Under the pieces are notes generated by a model. It searched no databases. It saw only the letters and a program-made list of their open reading frames with translations, and was not told the origin of the DNA. A stretch of 64,000 bases of DNA, from assembly GCF_016745395.1 (NCBI RefSeq), contig NZ_JAERVJ010000002.1:62001-126000 (forward strand). Reading direction: 5' to 3'. Every line of letters starts with the position of its first letter. Positions within the stretch are counted from its first letter, which is position 1. Below, in pieces: positions 8,995 to 17,954 of this stretch. This stretch comes from Methylocystis sp. Sn-Cys (GTDB taxonomy: Bacteria; Pseudomonadota; Alphaproteobacteria; Rhizobiales; Beijerinckiaceae). Position numbers and translations under genes: made by a program.

Positions 8995-9846
8995 TCAAGC
9001 GATTTCTATATCGAGCCCGAGGTCCAGAACCTTCGCCGAATGCGTCAGCGCGCCGACCGAGATGAGATCGACGCCGGTCTCGGCAATCTCGGCGACGGTG
9101 TCGAGCGTGACGCCGCCCGAGGCTTCGCAGATCATTCGGCCGCCGACCATCTCGACGGCGCGCCGCAGATCGTCGGGCGTCATATTGTCGAGCAGCACGG
9201 CGTCGGCGCCCTCAGTGAGGACGTCTTTTAGCTGAGCGAGCGTGTCCACCTCGATCTCGATCTTGACGAGATGGCCGACGAAGCGCTTCGCCGCGCGCAG
9301 GGCGGGGACCACGCCGCCGGCGACTGCGATGTGATTGTCCTTGATCAGCACGGCGTCGTCGAGGCCAAAGCGGTGATTAGCGCCGCCGCCGCAGCGCACG
9401 GCGTATTTCTCGAAGGCGCGCAGCAGCGGCGTCGTTTTGCGCGTGTCGCAGACCTTGGCTTTCGTATGGGCGATGCGGGCGGCATATTGGGCCGTGAGCG
9501 AGGCGACGCCGGAGAGCCGGCCCAGGTAATTCAGCGCGACGCGTTCGGCGGAGAGAATGGCGCGCGCCGGCCCGTCGATGCGTGCGACGATGGCGCGGGG
9601 GACCACATTGGCGCCGTCCTCGAGCCACGCTTCAAAGCCGATATTTTGATCCATCCGCCGGAAGGCCGCGCGCGCCAAGGGCAGGCCGGCGACGACGCCC
9701 GTCTCCCGCGCGGCGATGACGGCGCGGGCGGTGGCGCGCGCGGGGATCGTGGCCTGCGTCGTTATATCGCCGGCGCGGCCGAGATCTTCCGCCAAAGCGG
9801 CGCGGATGGCGTCGTCGACGAGAAGAGGAGAGAGGTCGAAGCTCAT
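8995..9846 (-). CDS. nadC: Nicotinate-nucleotide pyrophosphorylase (carboxylating)
   Basis: Converts quinolinate and PRPP to nicotinate mononucleotide, the last dedicated step of de novo NAD synthesis. 283 residues, usual length, with [14 protein letters not shown] near the N-terminus, the RKTTPLLR quinolinate-binding motif and DAVLIKDNH. It starts at the ATG at 9846 (MSFDLSP); the reading frame stays open through the repeat array upstream, but that part is not coding. It is the last gene of nadA-DUF4202-nadB-nadC and is separated from nadB by about 810 bp of repeats. Confidence 0.95.
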   Translation of the reverse strand: MSFDLSPLLVDDAIRAALAEDLGRAGDITTQATIPARATARAVIAARETGVVAGLPLARAAFRRMDQNIGFEAWLEDGANVVPRAIVARIDGPARAILSAERVALNYLGRLSGVASLTAQYAARIAHTKAKVCDTRKTTPLLRAFEKYAVRCGGGANHRFGLDDAVLIKDNHIAVAGGVVPALRAAKRFVGHLVKIEIEVDTLAQLKDVLTEGADAVLLDNMTPDDLRRAVEMVGGRMICEASGGVTLDTVAEIAETGVDLISVGALTHSAKVLDLGLDIEIA

Positions 9847-9879
9847 ACGCCGTCTCCCGTGAGCCACTCTGCTTGCCAC

Positions 9880-10640
9880 ATCCCTCCCTCCCCCTTGCGG
9901 GGAGGGGCAGGGGTGGGGGTCGACAATCTCGGGCGTGAATGCGGCCGGGCCCCACCCGACCCGGCTTCGCCGGGCCACCCTCCCCGCGAGGGGGAGGGAT
10001 GGGGATCGCGGGCGAGATTGTCCTCGGCGCGGTTGCGAAGGGCGTCTCTCGCTCGCGCGTCCAAGTTATGCATCGCCGGCGCCCGCAGCATCCCTCCCTC
10101 CCCCTTGCGGGGAGGGGCAGGGGTGGGGGGCGACAATCTCGGGCGTGATCGGGCTCGGGCCCCACCCGGCCCCGCTGCGCGAGGCCACCCTCCCCGCAAG
10201 GGGGAGGGATGGGGATCACGGGCGAGAGTGTCGTCGGCGCGTTTGCGAAGAGCGTCTCTCGCTCGCGCGTCCAAGTTATGCATCGCCGGCGCCCGCAGCA
10301 TCCCTCCCTCCCCCTTGCGGGGAGGGGCAGGGGTGGGGGTCGACAATCTTGGGCGTGATCGGGCTCGGGCCCCACCCGGCCCCGCGGCGCGAGGCCACCC
10401 TCCCCGCAAGGGGGAGGGATGGGGATCGCGGGCGAGATTGTCCTTGGCGCGGTTGCGAAGGGCGTCTCGCGCTCGCGCATCTAAGTTACGTATCGCCGGC
10501 GCCCGCAGCATCGCTCCCTCCCCCTTGCGGGGAGGGGCAGGGGTGGGGGTCGACAATCTCGGGCGTGACTGGGCTCGGGCCCCACCCGTCCCGGCTTCGC
10601 CGGGCCACCCTCCCCGCAAGGGGGAGGGATGGGAATCGCG
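9880..10640. repeat. 210-bp tandem repeat array (about 3.6 units) of family B palindromes
   Basis: Units begin at about 9881, 10091, 10301 and 10511 with a constant 210-bp period, and the last ends after about 130 bp. Each unit has a CCCTCCCCCTTGCGGGGAGGG hairpin, a GGGGTGGGG/CCCCACCC pairing region, a second CCCTCCCCGCAAGGGGGAGGG hairpin, and a spacer of about 80 bp containing CAAGTTATGCATCGCCGG. Units are nearly identical, so amplification is recent. The array fills the gap between nadB and nadC and would be transcribed with the operon. Confidence 0.95.
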
Positions 10641-10660
10641 ACGCCGATTAGCGCGCACCG

Positions 10661-12205
10661 TCACGTTCCGACCTCGTCCGCGATCCGCAGGGCCTCGGCG
10701 AGCGTCATCTGCGAGCGCCGGGCGAAGGCGGGGTCCGGCTGTGGATAATCCGAGCGGAACTGCGCGCCGCGACTCTCGCGCCGCATCAGCGCCGAGGCGG
10801 AGATCATCAGCGCCGTGGTCAGCATATTCGAGACCTCGATATCCCGCGCCCGGCTCGATAGCCGGCGGATCGCTTTGATCGCGCCGGAGAGCCCGGCGAC
10901 GTCGCGGATGACGCCGACATTGGCGGACATGAGGTCGCGCAATTCCTCGATGATCGCAAAATCGCTTTCGCGCGCGGAAGCCTCGGCGCGCTCGGCGGCG
11001 ACGCGCGAATCGATGTCCTGCAAAGGCGTCGCGCCGATGTCGGCCGCCACGCGCGCGCCGAAGACAACGGCTTCCAGAAGAGAATTGGAGGCGAGACGAT
11101 TCGCCCCATGCACGCCTGTCGAGGCGACTTCGCCGATCGCCCAGAGGCCGGCGACGCTCGTGCGGCCGCGCGCGTCGGTCCACACGCCGCCCATGTGGTA
11201 ATGGGCCGCGGGCGCGATCGGGATGGGTTCGCGCACCGGGTCGATTCCCGCCGCCTTGCAGCTCGCGTAAACGGTCGGGAAACGCGCGGGGAATTCGGCG
11301 CCGACGGCGGCGCGGGCGTCGAGGAAGGCGCCGCGTCCCGCCTTGACGCTGGCGAAGACGCTGCGGGCGACGATGTCGCGTGGGCCCAGCTCTCCCGCCG
11401 GGTCGACGTCGAGCAGGAAGCGCCGCCCGTCCCGGTCGACGATGATGGCGCCTTCGCCGCGCAGCGCTTCGGTCGCGAGCGGGGCCGGGTCGGCGTTTAT
11501 ATCGATCGCGGTGGGGTGGAACTGCACAAATTCCGCGTCCGCGACGATGGCCCCAGCGCGCGCCGCCATGGCGAGGCCGACGCCGCGCGACTCGATGGGG
11601 TTGGTGGTGAGCCGGTAGAGGTGGCCGACGCCGCCGGTCGCGAGCACCAGCGCGGAGCAGGGGATGTCGCAGATGCGTCCCGACGCATGGCGCGCGCGCA
11701 CGCCGACGACGCGACGGTCGCGGGTGATGATTTCCTGCGCGGAATAGCCGTCGACGACGGTGATCGACGGGGTCTCGGCGACCTTTCTCTCCAGCGTCTC
11801 CATGATGGCGCGGCCGGCTCCGTCGCCCATGACGCGCACGACGCGGCGCCGGGAATGGGCGGCCTCGCGAGACGGCGAGAAAGCGCCGCAATCCTTGCGA
11901 TCGAAGGGCGCCCCCATGGCGGCGAGATCCTCGACGCGCGCGCGCGCCTCCTGCGCCATGCCGAGCGCAATTTCAGCGTCCACGACGCCGCCGCCTGCCG
12001 CAACCGTATCCTCGGCGTGCCGTTCCGGCGTGTCGCCCTCCTCGACCGCCGCCGCAATGCCGCCCTGCGCCCAATAGGAGGAGCCGCTCGAGCCGAGCGG
12101 CGTCGGCGCCAGAATGGCCACGGGATGCGGCGCGAGCTTCAGCGCGCAGAAAACCCCGGCGAGGCCGCCGCCGACGATGACGATGGGAGGAAGCTGTTTC
12201 GGCAT
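10661..12205 (-). CDS. nadB: L-aspartate oxidase
   Basis: FAD enzyme that oxidises L-aspartate to iminoaspartate, the substrate of NadA. 514 residues: dinucleotide-binding VGGGLAG (11-17), SSYWAQGGIAAA, and HYHMGGVWTD in the capping/active-site region, matching the NadB/SdhA/FrdA flavoprotein family. Size and NAD-operon setting exclude succinate dehydrogenase. It begins 3 bp after the DUF4202 stop, so the two are translationally close. Confidence 0.95.
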   Translation of the reverse strand: MPKQLPPIVIVGGGLAGVFCALKLAPHPVAILAPTPLGSSGSSYWAQGGIAAAVEEGDTPERHAEDTVAAGGGVVDAEIALGMAQEARARVEDLAAMGAPFDRKDCGAFSPSREAAHSRRRVVRVMGDGAGRAIMETLERKVAETPSITVVDGYSAQEIITRDRRVVGVRARHASGRICDIPCSALVLATGGVGHLYRLTTNPIESRGVGLAMAARAGAIVADAEFVQFHPTAIDINADPAPLATEALRGEGAIIVDRDGRRFLLDVDPAGELGPRDIVARSVFASVKAGRGAFLDARAAVGAEFPARFPTVYASCKAAGIDPVREPIPIAPAAHYHMGGVWTDARGRTSVAGLWAIGEVASTGVHGANRLASNSLLEAVVFGARVAADIGATPLQDIDSRVAAERAEASARESDFAIIEELRDLMSANVGVIRDVAGLSGAIKAIRRLSSRARDIEVSNMLTTALMISASALMRRESRGAQFRSDYPQPDPAFARRSQMTLAEALRIADEVGT

Positions 12206-12208
12206 AGG

Positions 12209-12829
12209 CTAATCGAGTGAGACGGCGGCGAGCCGTTCGAGCGCGGCGGCTTCGCGCGCCACGGCGGCGGCGGCGAGCGCGCGGGCGCGCTCGGGCAGGG
12301 GTAAAGCAAGCGCTGCAGCATGGCCCTTGGGGGACATCTTGCAAAGGGTCTTGCCGAGAATATCGACGATCTTGTCGTCGGAGTAGCCGTCGTATTTGGC
12401 GAGGAACTCGTCGAAGTAATGTTCGAGGAAGACGACCGCCGCGACATTCTCCAAAGCCTGCGATTCCGGGTCTTTTTTCAATTGTTCCTTCCGGATCAGC
12501 GCGCCGACATGGGCGATCGCCGCTTCGTCATAGCCATTGGCGCGCATGATCCTGCCGGCGAGTTCGGCGTGATGGGCGCGGCACGTGCGTCGCCAGTCAT
12601 TGTAGCCCTTGCGCCCTTCGGGGTAATCGCCGCGCGCAATCTCCCAGCGGCGCAGATGCTGCGCGCGGGCGGCGATTTTCAAAAGGTCCGAGGCGTTGGG
12701 GTAGAGCGCGGCGAGACGCGCGCTCATGCGCTCTGCATATACTGTCTCGACGGCGCGGCCGTCGACTTTGCGGGGGTCTTCGGCGTTGGCGGCGTCGATG
12801 GCGGCGAGAACCGCGTCGAGAGAGGGCAT
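12209..12829 (-). CDS. DUF4202 protein inside the NAD operon
   Basis: 206 residues matching DUF4202: an alpha-helical protein with conserved histidines (AQHLRRWEIARGDYPEGRKG, then CRAHHAELAG) that suggest an HD-like metal site, although the family has no assigned activity that I know of. The start is the ATG at 12829; the frame upstream runs into repeat sequence. Placed between nadA and nadB with only 3 bp to nadB, it is probably co-regulated with NAD synthesis. A hydrolase acting on a nicotinamide or phosphate compound is a guess from context only. Confidence 0.75.
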   Translation of the reverse strand: MPSLDAVLAAIDAANAEDPRKVDGRAVETVYAERMSARLAALYPNASDLLKIAARAQHLRRWEIARGDYPEGRKGYNDWRRTCRAHHAELAGRIMRANGYDEAAIAHVGALIRKEQLKKDPESQALENVAAVVFLEHYFDEFLAKYDGYSDDKIVDILGKTLCKMSPKGHAAALALPLPERARALAAAAVAREAAALERLAAVSLD

Positions 12830-12844
12830 GTGGTCTTCCCGTTG

Positions 12845-12957
12845 CGCCCCCTCCCCAACCCTCCCCCGCAAGCGGGAGAGGGAGCAGGTTGGGGCCTTCA
12901 TCGACAGCGCCGATCGCGAGCGTCCCCTCTCCCACTTGCGGGGGAGGGACAGGGAGG
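12845..12957. repeat. Diverged family B repeat between nadA and the DUF4202 gene
   Basis: CCCTCCCCAACCCTCCCCCG...GCGGGAGAGGGAGCAGGTTGGGG is followed by CCCCTCTCCCACTTGCGGGGGAGGGACAGGGAGGGG (quoted in parts). It is two hairpins of the same design as the nadB-nadC array, but more diverged. Confidence 0.7.
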
Positions 12958-12961
12958 GGCT

Positions 12962-14062
12962 TCACCCCAGATCGATCATCCGTTGCACGCTTTGCCGCGC
13001 GCGGGCGGCCACGGCCGGGTCTACCAAGACCTCCTCGCGGATGTCGAGCAGCGCGTCGAGAATCTTCGGCAGCGTGATCCGTTTCATATGCGGGCAGAAA
13101 TTGCAGGGGCGCACGAATTGCGTGCCCGTCGTCTCCGCCGCGATATTATCCGCCATGGAGCATTCGGTGACGAGCAGCACGCGCGCCGGCTTTTTCGTGC
13201 GCACATAATCGATCATCGCCGCCGTGGAGCCGGAGAAATCGGAGACTTCCACGACTTCGCGCGGGCATTCCGGATGGGCGATGACCTTGAGGCCCGGATG
13301 ATCGGCCTTGAAGCCGAGGATTTCTTCGGCCGTGAAAAGCTCGTGCACTTCGCAGGCGCCGTTCCAGGCGATGATCTTCACCTTGGTTTGCACGGCGACG
13401 TTCTGCGCCAGGAAACGGTCGGGAACCATGATGACGCGGTCGACGCCGAGGCTCTCCACCACCTTCACGGCGTTGGAGGAGGTGCAGCAGATGTCGACCT
13501 CGGCCTTCACCTCCGCGGAGGTATTCACATAGGCGACCACCGGCACGCCCGGATATTTGCGGCGCAGCGCGCGAATGTCGGCGGCCGTGATCGAGGCGGC
13601 GAGCGAGCAGCCGGCTTCGGCGTCGGGGATCAGCACGGTCTTTTCGGGGTTCAGGATCTTCGACGTCTCGGCCATGAAATAGACGCCGCCCTGGACGATG
13701 ACCTCGGCGTCGGATTTCGCCGCCAGCTTGGCGAGCTGCAGGCTGTCGCCGATATAGTCCGAGACGCAGTGGTAGATTTCCGGCGTCTGGTAATTATGCG
13801 CCAGAATCACCGCATTGCGCGTCTTCTTGATGTCATTGATCGCCTTTACGTAAGGCGCGTGAAACGGCCATTCGATCGCCGGAATCACCTTGGAGACGCG
13901 CTCATAGAGATGCGCCGTCGCCGCCTCGACCTCCGGGGTCCATTCCAGATTGGGGCGGGGAATGATCGGAAAGCGGCCGTCGGGCCCCAGGCCCAGCGCG
14001 CGCGGGCGGATCGTCGGCGCGGGCGCGAGGTCTCTCGTCAGTTCGGCGGTTTGGGACGTCAT
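12962..14062 (-). CDS. nadA: Quinolinate synthase NadA
   Basis: [4Fe-4S] enzyme condensing iminoaspartate with dihydroxyacetone phosphate to quinolinate. 366 residues from the ATG at 14062. The family motifs are present: [17 protein letters not shown], the cluster cysteines in [17 protein letters not shown] and [10 protein letters not shown], and [12 protein letters not shown] 18 nt upstream is an alternative start. It is the first gene of the NAD operon, with a palindromic operator 43 bp upstream. Confidence 0.95.
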   Translation of the reverse strand: MTSQTAELTRDLAPAPTIRPRALGLGPDGRFPIIPRPNLEWTPEVEAATAHLYERVSKVIPAIEWPFHAPYVKAINDIKKTRNAVILAHNYQTPEIYHCVSDYIGDSLQLAKLAAKSDAEVIVQGGVYFMAETSKILNPEKTVLIPDAEAGCSLAASITAADIRALRRKYPGVPVVAYVNTSAEVKAEVDICCTSSNAVKVVESLGVDRVIMVPDRFLAQNVAVQTKVKIIAWNGACEVHELFTAEEILGFKADHPGLKVIAHPECPREVVEVSDFSGSTAAMIDYVRTKKPARVLLVTECSMADNIAAETTGTQFVRPCNFCPHMKRITLPKILDALLDIREEVLVDPAVAARARQSVQRMIDLG

Positions 14063-14394
14063 GGCTCGCTTGCCCCTCACAGTAGTCGACGTCTACGCGG
14101 CCTATATACTCAAAGTGAGTATAAGGTGGCCCTACAAAAACTCCGCGGCGAACCCCGCCCGGAGCGCTCATTCGCCAGAGCTTAATGATACTTGTCCGCA
14201 CCCGCAACCCTAGCAATCCGACACATGTTCTCGCGGCGAGCATAAGTCAAGGCCAGACCCCGGAAAAGGAAACATTAACTCCTTTTCAGGCGCGCGCCCG
14301 GCACAGCTTTAACAATTGTCAACGTCTGCGGCGGAACATCCGATCGGATTCTCTCCCGGCATGACGCCGAGGGAAAAATGGGCCGCGGGATGGC
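14063..14394. promoter_or_regulatory. Divergent control region between nadA and the GGDEF-EAL gene
   Basis: 332 bp containing the promoter region for the leftward NAD operon, with its operator at 14105-14123, and the upstream region of the rightward GGDEF-EAL gene. No repeat-family copy was seen. The promoter hexamers cannot be fixed with confidence. Confidence 0.5.
14105..14123. promoter_or_regulatory. Palindromic operator upstream of nadA (8-3-8)
   Basis: TATACTCA-AAG-TGAGTATA is a perfect 8-bp inverted repeat with a 3-bp spacer, ending 43 bp before the nadA start and overlapping a possible -10 element (TATACT) on the minus strand. A/T-rich palindromes of this size are typical operators of Nudix-HTH regulators of NAD genes (NrtR/NadQ type) in alphaproteobacteria. 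Assignment to that family is inference; no regulator gene is in the window. Confidence 0.65.
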
Positions 14395-16452
14395 ATGATG
14401 TTTTTATCCGCATTTTCTGGCGCGCTGTCGCGCCTGCGCGCTTACTTTTTCGATTCCGACAGATCATGCCTCGCGCGTCTACGCCATTTTCTCGAGGGCG
14501 ACCCGCTGGCTTTCGAGGCTTGTCCGCTCTCGCCTTCCGTTCGGGGGCGTTTCCGCGCCGAGCAACTCACCGATCTCGAACGGGGGACGCCGGTCATTTT
14601 GCTCGTTTCCTGTTTCAGCGCGCTGACCTTTTTGCTGCTGATGTGGGAAACCCCCGTCGCCGGGCAGGTCGAAGTCTGGACAGCGCTGGTATTTTGCCTT
14701 GCGGGAATCGTTTACGCCCGGCGGGTGAGCGCGCCGCAGCGTCACCGCAGCGCCGTTTCCGCGAATGGCGTGTGGCGGGCCACGGCGAATGCGTTTCTGC
14801 ATGGTGCGCTATGGGGCGTTTTTCCGGCCTTTTTCTTCGCCGACTCGCCGCTGCCGCAGCAACTTGTCATCGTCGGATTTGTCTTGTCGACCTTGTTCGG
14901 CGGCGGTTTTGCGCTGTGCATGATCCCCGGCGCTTTGCTGGCCCATGTCGCGCCGATCTGGGCGGGCTTCGCCGTCGCGCTCTTGAGCAAGCACGATCCT
15001 GTGTTCGACGTTGTCGGCTTCGCCACGACTCTCTACAGCCTGGTGATGATCAACGGCGCGTTCAAACGCGCGGAGGCGGCGGCGCAGCGTTGCGCGGCCG
15101 AGGCGGCGGCGCAGGAAGGGGCCCTCCGCGACGAGCTGACCCTTTTGCCCAACCGGGTCGCTTTTCGTGAAGAGCTTGCGCGGTCCTTCGCGCGTTTGGC
15201 GCGCAAGGACGAACGCTTCGCGCTGATGTGCCTCGATCTCGACGGCTTCAAAAACGTCAACGACTCGATGGGACATGAGGCGGGCGACCTCGTTCTTGTC
15301 GAAGCCGCGCGTCGGTTGAAGGCGTCCACGCGCGAAAACGATCTTGTCGCGCGCCTCGGCGGCGACGAGTTCGCGCTCATTGCGGTCGATATTCGCAACG
15401 TCGAAGACGCGGTGACGATCGCGCGACGCATCCTGGCCAGCTTTCGCGCGCCATTCGAGGTCGAGGGACGCAGCCTGCAAATCTCCACCAGCATCGGCGT
15501 CGCCATCGCGCCGAGCGACGGCGTCGATCCGGAAAGCATCATGCGTAGCGCCGACAGCGCAATGTATGCAACGAAGCAGGCCGGCCGTTGCGGATATACG
15601 CTATTTCGCGACCGATTCGGCTTCATCGCCGAGCGAAACACGCTCGGCGCCGAGCTCGACCGCGCCTTCGCCGAGCACGAACTCTTCATGGTCTATCAGC
15701 CCTTCGTCGATTCGCAGAGCTGTGAAACAACGGGCTTCGAAGCGCTCTTGCGCTGGCGCCATCCGGTGCGCGGCGTGCTCAGCGCCGCGGAGATCGTGCC
15801 GCTCTTCGAGCGTGAAGGCCAGATCGAGCGGGTCGGCTCCTGGGCGCTGCGGGAAGCGACCGCCGCGGCGCAAGAATGGCCGTCGCATCTCAGGCTCGCG
15901 GTCAATGTTTCCGCGCTGCAATTGCGCAAACATGATTTCGAGGAGATTGTCCGCGAGGCGCTGAATGCGAGCGGCCTCGAGCCGGGCAGGCTGGAGCTCG
16001 AGCTCACCGAAACGGCGATGATCCTCGACGGCGAAAAAGCCTACGACATGCTCGCCAACCTGCGCCAGCTCGGCGTGAAGACGGCGCTCGACGATCTTGG
16101 AACAGGCTATTCCTCCCTGGCCAATCTCGTGGGCCTGCCGCTCGACAGGCTGAAAATCGACCGCTCTTTCGTGGCCAATCTGGAAACCAATCCGATGTGC
16201 GCCTCGGTGGTGAAGCTGACGATCGAGCTGGCGCGCTCCCTCTCGCTTTCGGTCACCGCCGAGGGCGTCGAAACCGCGCGCCAACTGAAAATGCTCAGCG
16301 AATTCGGCTGCCGCGAGGTTCAGGGCTATCTGTTCAGCGCGCCGCGCCCGGTGCGGCAGATCGGCGACCTATTCGGCGGCTTTCCGATCGTCGAGGAGGC
16401 GCGAGCGCCGACGTCCCAGCACGAGCCCGGACGCCTCGCTGCGGCGGGGTGA
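14395..16452 (+). CDS. Membrane GGDEF-EAL protein (cyclic di-GMP turnover)
   Basis: 685 residues. About six hydrophobic segments (between about 65 and 220) form an N-terminal membrane sensor without a recognised input domain. A short linker leads to a GGDEF domain with intact GGDEF (322-326) and an RxxD inhibitory site five residues upstream (REND, 313-316), then an EAL domain with EAL at 449-451, ELTE, DDLGTGYSSL, KIDRSFV and AEGVE. Both catalytic halves look intact, so it may be bifunctional or regulated between synthesis and breakdown. It sits alone between the divergent NAD operon and pyrB, 51 bp before pyrB. Confidence 0.9.
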   Translation: MMFLSAFSGALSRLRAYFFDSDRSCLARLRHFLEGDPLAFEACPLSPSVRGRFRAEQLTDLERGTPVILLVSCFSALTFLLLMWETPVAGQVEVWTALVFCLAGIVYARRVSAPQRHRSAVSANGVWRATANAFLHGALWGVFPAFFFADSPLPQQLVIVGFVLSTLFGGGFALCMIPGALLAHVAPIWAGFAVALLSKHDPVFDVVGFATTLYSLVMINGAFKRAEAAAQRCAAEAAAQEGALRDELTLLPNRVAFREELARSFARLARKDERFALMCLDLDGFKNVNDSMGHEAGDLVLVEAARRLKASTRENDLVARLGGDEFALIAVDIRNVEDAVTIARRILASFRAPFEVEGRSLQISTSIGVAIAPSDGVDPESIMRSADSAMYATKQAGRCGYTLFRDRFGFIAERNTLGAELDRAFAEHELFMVYQPFVDSQSCETTGFEALLRWRHPVRGVLSAAEIVPLFEREGQIERVGSWALREATAAAQEWPSHLRLAVNVSALQLRKHDFEEIVREALNASGLEPGRLELELTETAMILDGEKAYDMLANLRQLGVKTALDDLGTGYSSLANLVGLPLDRLKIDRSFVANLETNPMCASVVKLTIELARSLSLSVTAEGVETARQLKMLSEFGCREVQGYLFSAPRPVRQIGDLFGGFPIVEEARAPTSQHEPGRLAAAG

Positions 16453-16503
16453 GCGCGCGGATATTTCGAGGGGTCGCGGCGGCGGTCAAACCCCGCTATA
16501 GAC

Positions 16504-17457
16504 ATGGCCATGCAGCCAGATGTCCCAACCGTTTTCCCGCGCCGCCATCTCCTCGGCATCGAAGGCCTGTCGAGGCCGACGATCGAAATGCTTCTCGACA
16601 TGGCCGAGCAGGCGGTCGAAGTGTCGCGGCAGGTCGAGAAGAAGCGGTCGATCCTGCGCGGGCGCACGCAGATCAATCTCTTCTACGAAGCCTCGACGCG
16701 CACGCAGGCCTCCTTCGAGATCGCCGGCAAGCGCCTCGGCGCGGATGTGATGAATATGTCGGTGGCGCGCTCGTCGGAATCCAAAGGAGAGACGCTGCTC
16801 GATACGGCGATGACCCTCAACGCCATGCGCCCGGACATCATCGTGGTGCGGCATGCGCAGGCCGGCGCGGCGCATCTTCTGGCGCGAAAGGTCGACTGCT
16901 CGGTCGTCAACGCCGGCGACGGCGCGCATGAACACCCGACTCAGGCGCTGCTCGACGCGCTGACCATTCGCCGCAACAAGGGGCGCATCGAGGGGCTCAT
17001 TATCGCGATCTGCGGCGATATTCTCCATTCGCGCGTGGCGCGCTCGAATATTCTGCTGCTGTCGGCGCTTGGGGCGCGGCTCCGGGTGGTCGGGCCGTCG
17101 ACGCTCGCCCCCGACAGCCTCTCTCGTCTCGGGGTCGAGGTCCATCACGACATGCGCAGCGGGCTCGACGGCGCAGATATTGTGATGATGCTGCGGCTGC
17201 AGCGCGAGCGCATGGCCGGCGCGCTCACGCCAAGCGCCCGGGAATATTATCATTTCTTCGGCCTTGACGAGGAAAAGCTCGCTTTTGCCGCGCCCGACGC
17301 GCTGGTTATGCACCCGGGCCCGATGAACCGCGGCGTGGAGATCGACTCCGCCGTCGCGGACAGCGGCCGTTCCTTGATCCGCGAGCAGGTCGAAATGGGC
17401 GTCGCGGTCCGCATGGCCGTTCTGGAGGCCCTCGCGCAGCACCTGCCCAATGTGTAA
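16504..17457 (+). CDS. pyrB: Aspartate carbamoyltransferase catalytic subunit
   Basis: First committed step of pyrimidine synthesis: carbamoyl phosphate plus aspartate to carbamoyl aspartate. 317 residues with carbamoyl-phosphate-binding [31 protein letters not shown], the aspartate-domain R.QRER and HPGPMNRG. No pyrI follows. The usual partner in such organisms is a non-catalytic dihydroorotase-like protein; a candidate lies 33 kb away at 50599-51918. Confidence 0.95.
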   Translation: MAMQPDVPTVFPRRHLLGIEGLSRPTIEMLLDMAEQAVEVSRQVEKKRSILRGRTQINLFYEASTRTQASFEIAGKRLGADVMNMSVARSSESKGETLLDTAMTLNAMRPDIIVVRHAQAGAAHLLARKVDCSVVNAGDGAHEHPTQALLDALTIRRNKGRIEGLIIAICGDILHSRVARSNILLLSALGARLRVVGPSTLAPDSLSRLGVEVHHDMRSGLDGADIVMMLRLQRERMAGALTPSAREYYHFFGLDEEKLAFAAPDALVMHPGPMNRGVEIDSAVADSGRSLIREQVEMGVAVRMAVLEALAQHLPNV

Positions 17458-17490
17458 GATCGGTCGAAAAGAACCAAGAAGGGGCGCGAA

Positions 17491-17835
17491 ATGCTCAAAT
17501 TGATCCGCTTCATCGGATTAGTGTCTCAGTCGATCATGATCCAGTTCGCTCATGTGTTCGGCTTCGTCGCCTTCGCGGCGGCAGCGGCGATCGGCTATTT
17601 TCGGTTGCCGTCGTGGTCGGTGCCGATTCTCGCCGTCGTCTGCGGCGTCGTTTCAGACAAATTGCTCGATCAGGAGTCTGTCACCGGGCTTTTGGAGAAG
17701 GCGCATTCCGCCAATCAGCGCGGCGGCTTTCTGATCGTCGTGTATTTCGTAATCTGCGCGGTCGGCTATATCGTCGGCGCCTATGGGCGCCATTATCAGC
17801 GCAAGCGCGTCACGGCGGCGGCCGCGAAGGAGTGA
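17491..17835 (+). CDS. Hypothetical inner-membrane protein
   Basis: 114 residues with three hydrophobic segments (about 17-40, 45-60 and 80-100) and a basic C-terminal tail (GRHYQRKRV). Not assigned to a family. It starts 33 bp after pyrB, with GGGGCG upstream of the ATG, and may be co-transcribed. Confidence 0.6.
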   Translation: MLKLIRFIGLVSQSIMIQFAHVFGFVAFAAAAAIGYFRLPSWSVPILAVVCGVVSDKLLDQESVTGLLEKAHSANQRGGFLIVVYFVICAVGYIVGAYGRHYQRKRVTAAAAKE

Positions 17836-17847
17836 CCTTCTCCCAGC

Positions 17848-17929
17848 CGTCATTGCGAGCGAAGCGAAGCAATCCAGGGCCGCAACGCGGCTCTGGATTG
17901 CTTCGTCGCTTACGCTCCTTGCAATGACA
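17848..17929. repeat. Family A palindromic repeat, copy 1
   Basis: CGTCATTGCGAGCGAAGCGA at the left end and its near complement ending CTTGCAATGAC at the right, with inner arms CAATCCAGGGC / CTCTGGATTG. About 82 bp. Nine further copies occur in the window. Confidence 0.9.
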
Positions 17930-17954
17930 GCGAGATTTGCGTCGCCTGTCGCGC

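Noticed and set aside
9880-10640. Possible CRISPR array
   Set aside because: The units are 210 bp and repeat throughout, with no short direct repeats separated by unique spacers, and there are no cas genes.
9843-11891. A long minus-strand open frame of about 680 codons across nadB and the repeat array
   Set aside because: It is a shadow of nadB in another frame continued through the family B array; its translation is arginine/proline-rich and repetitive.
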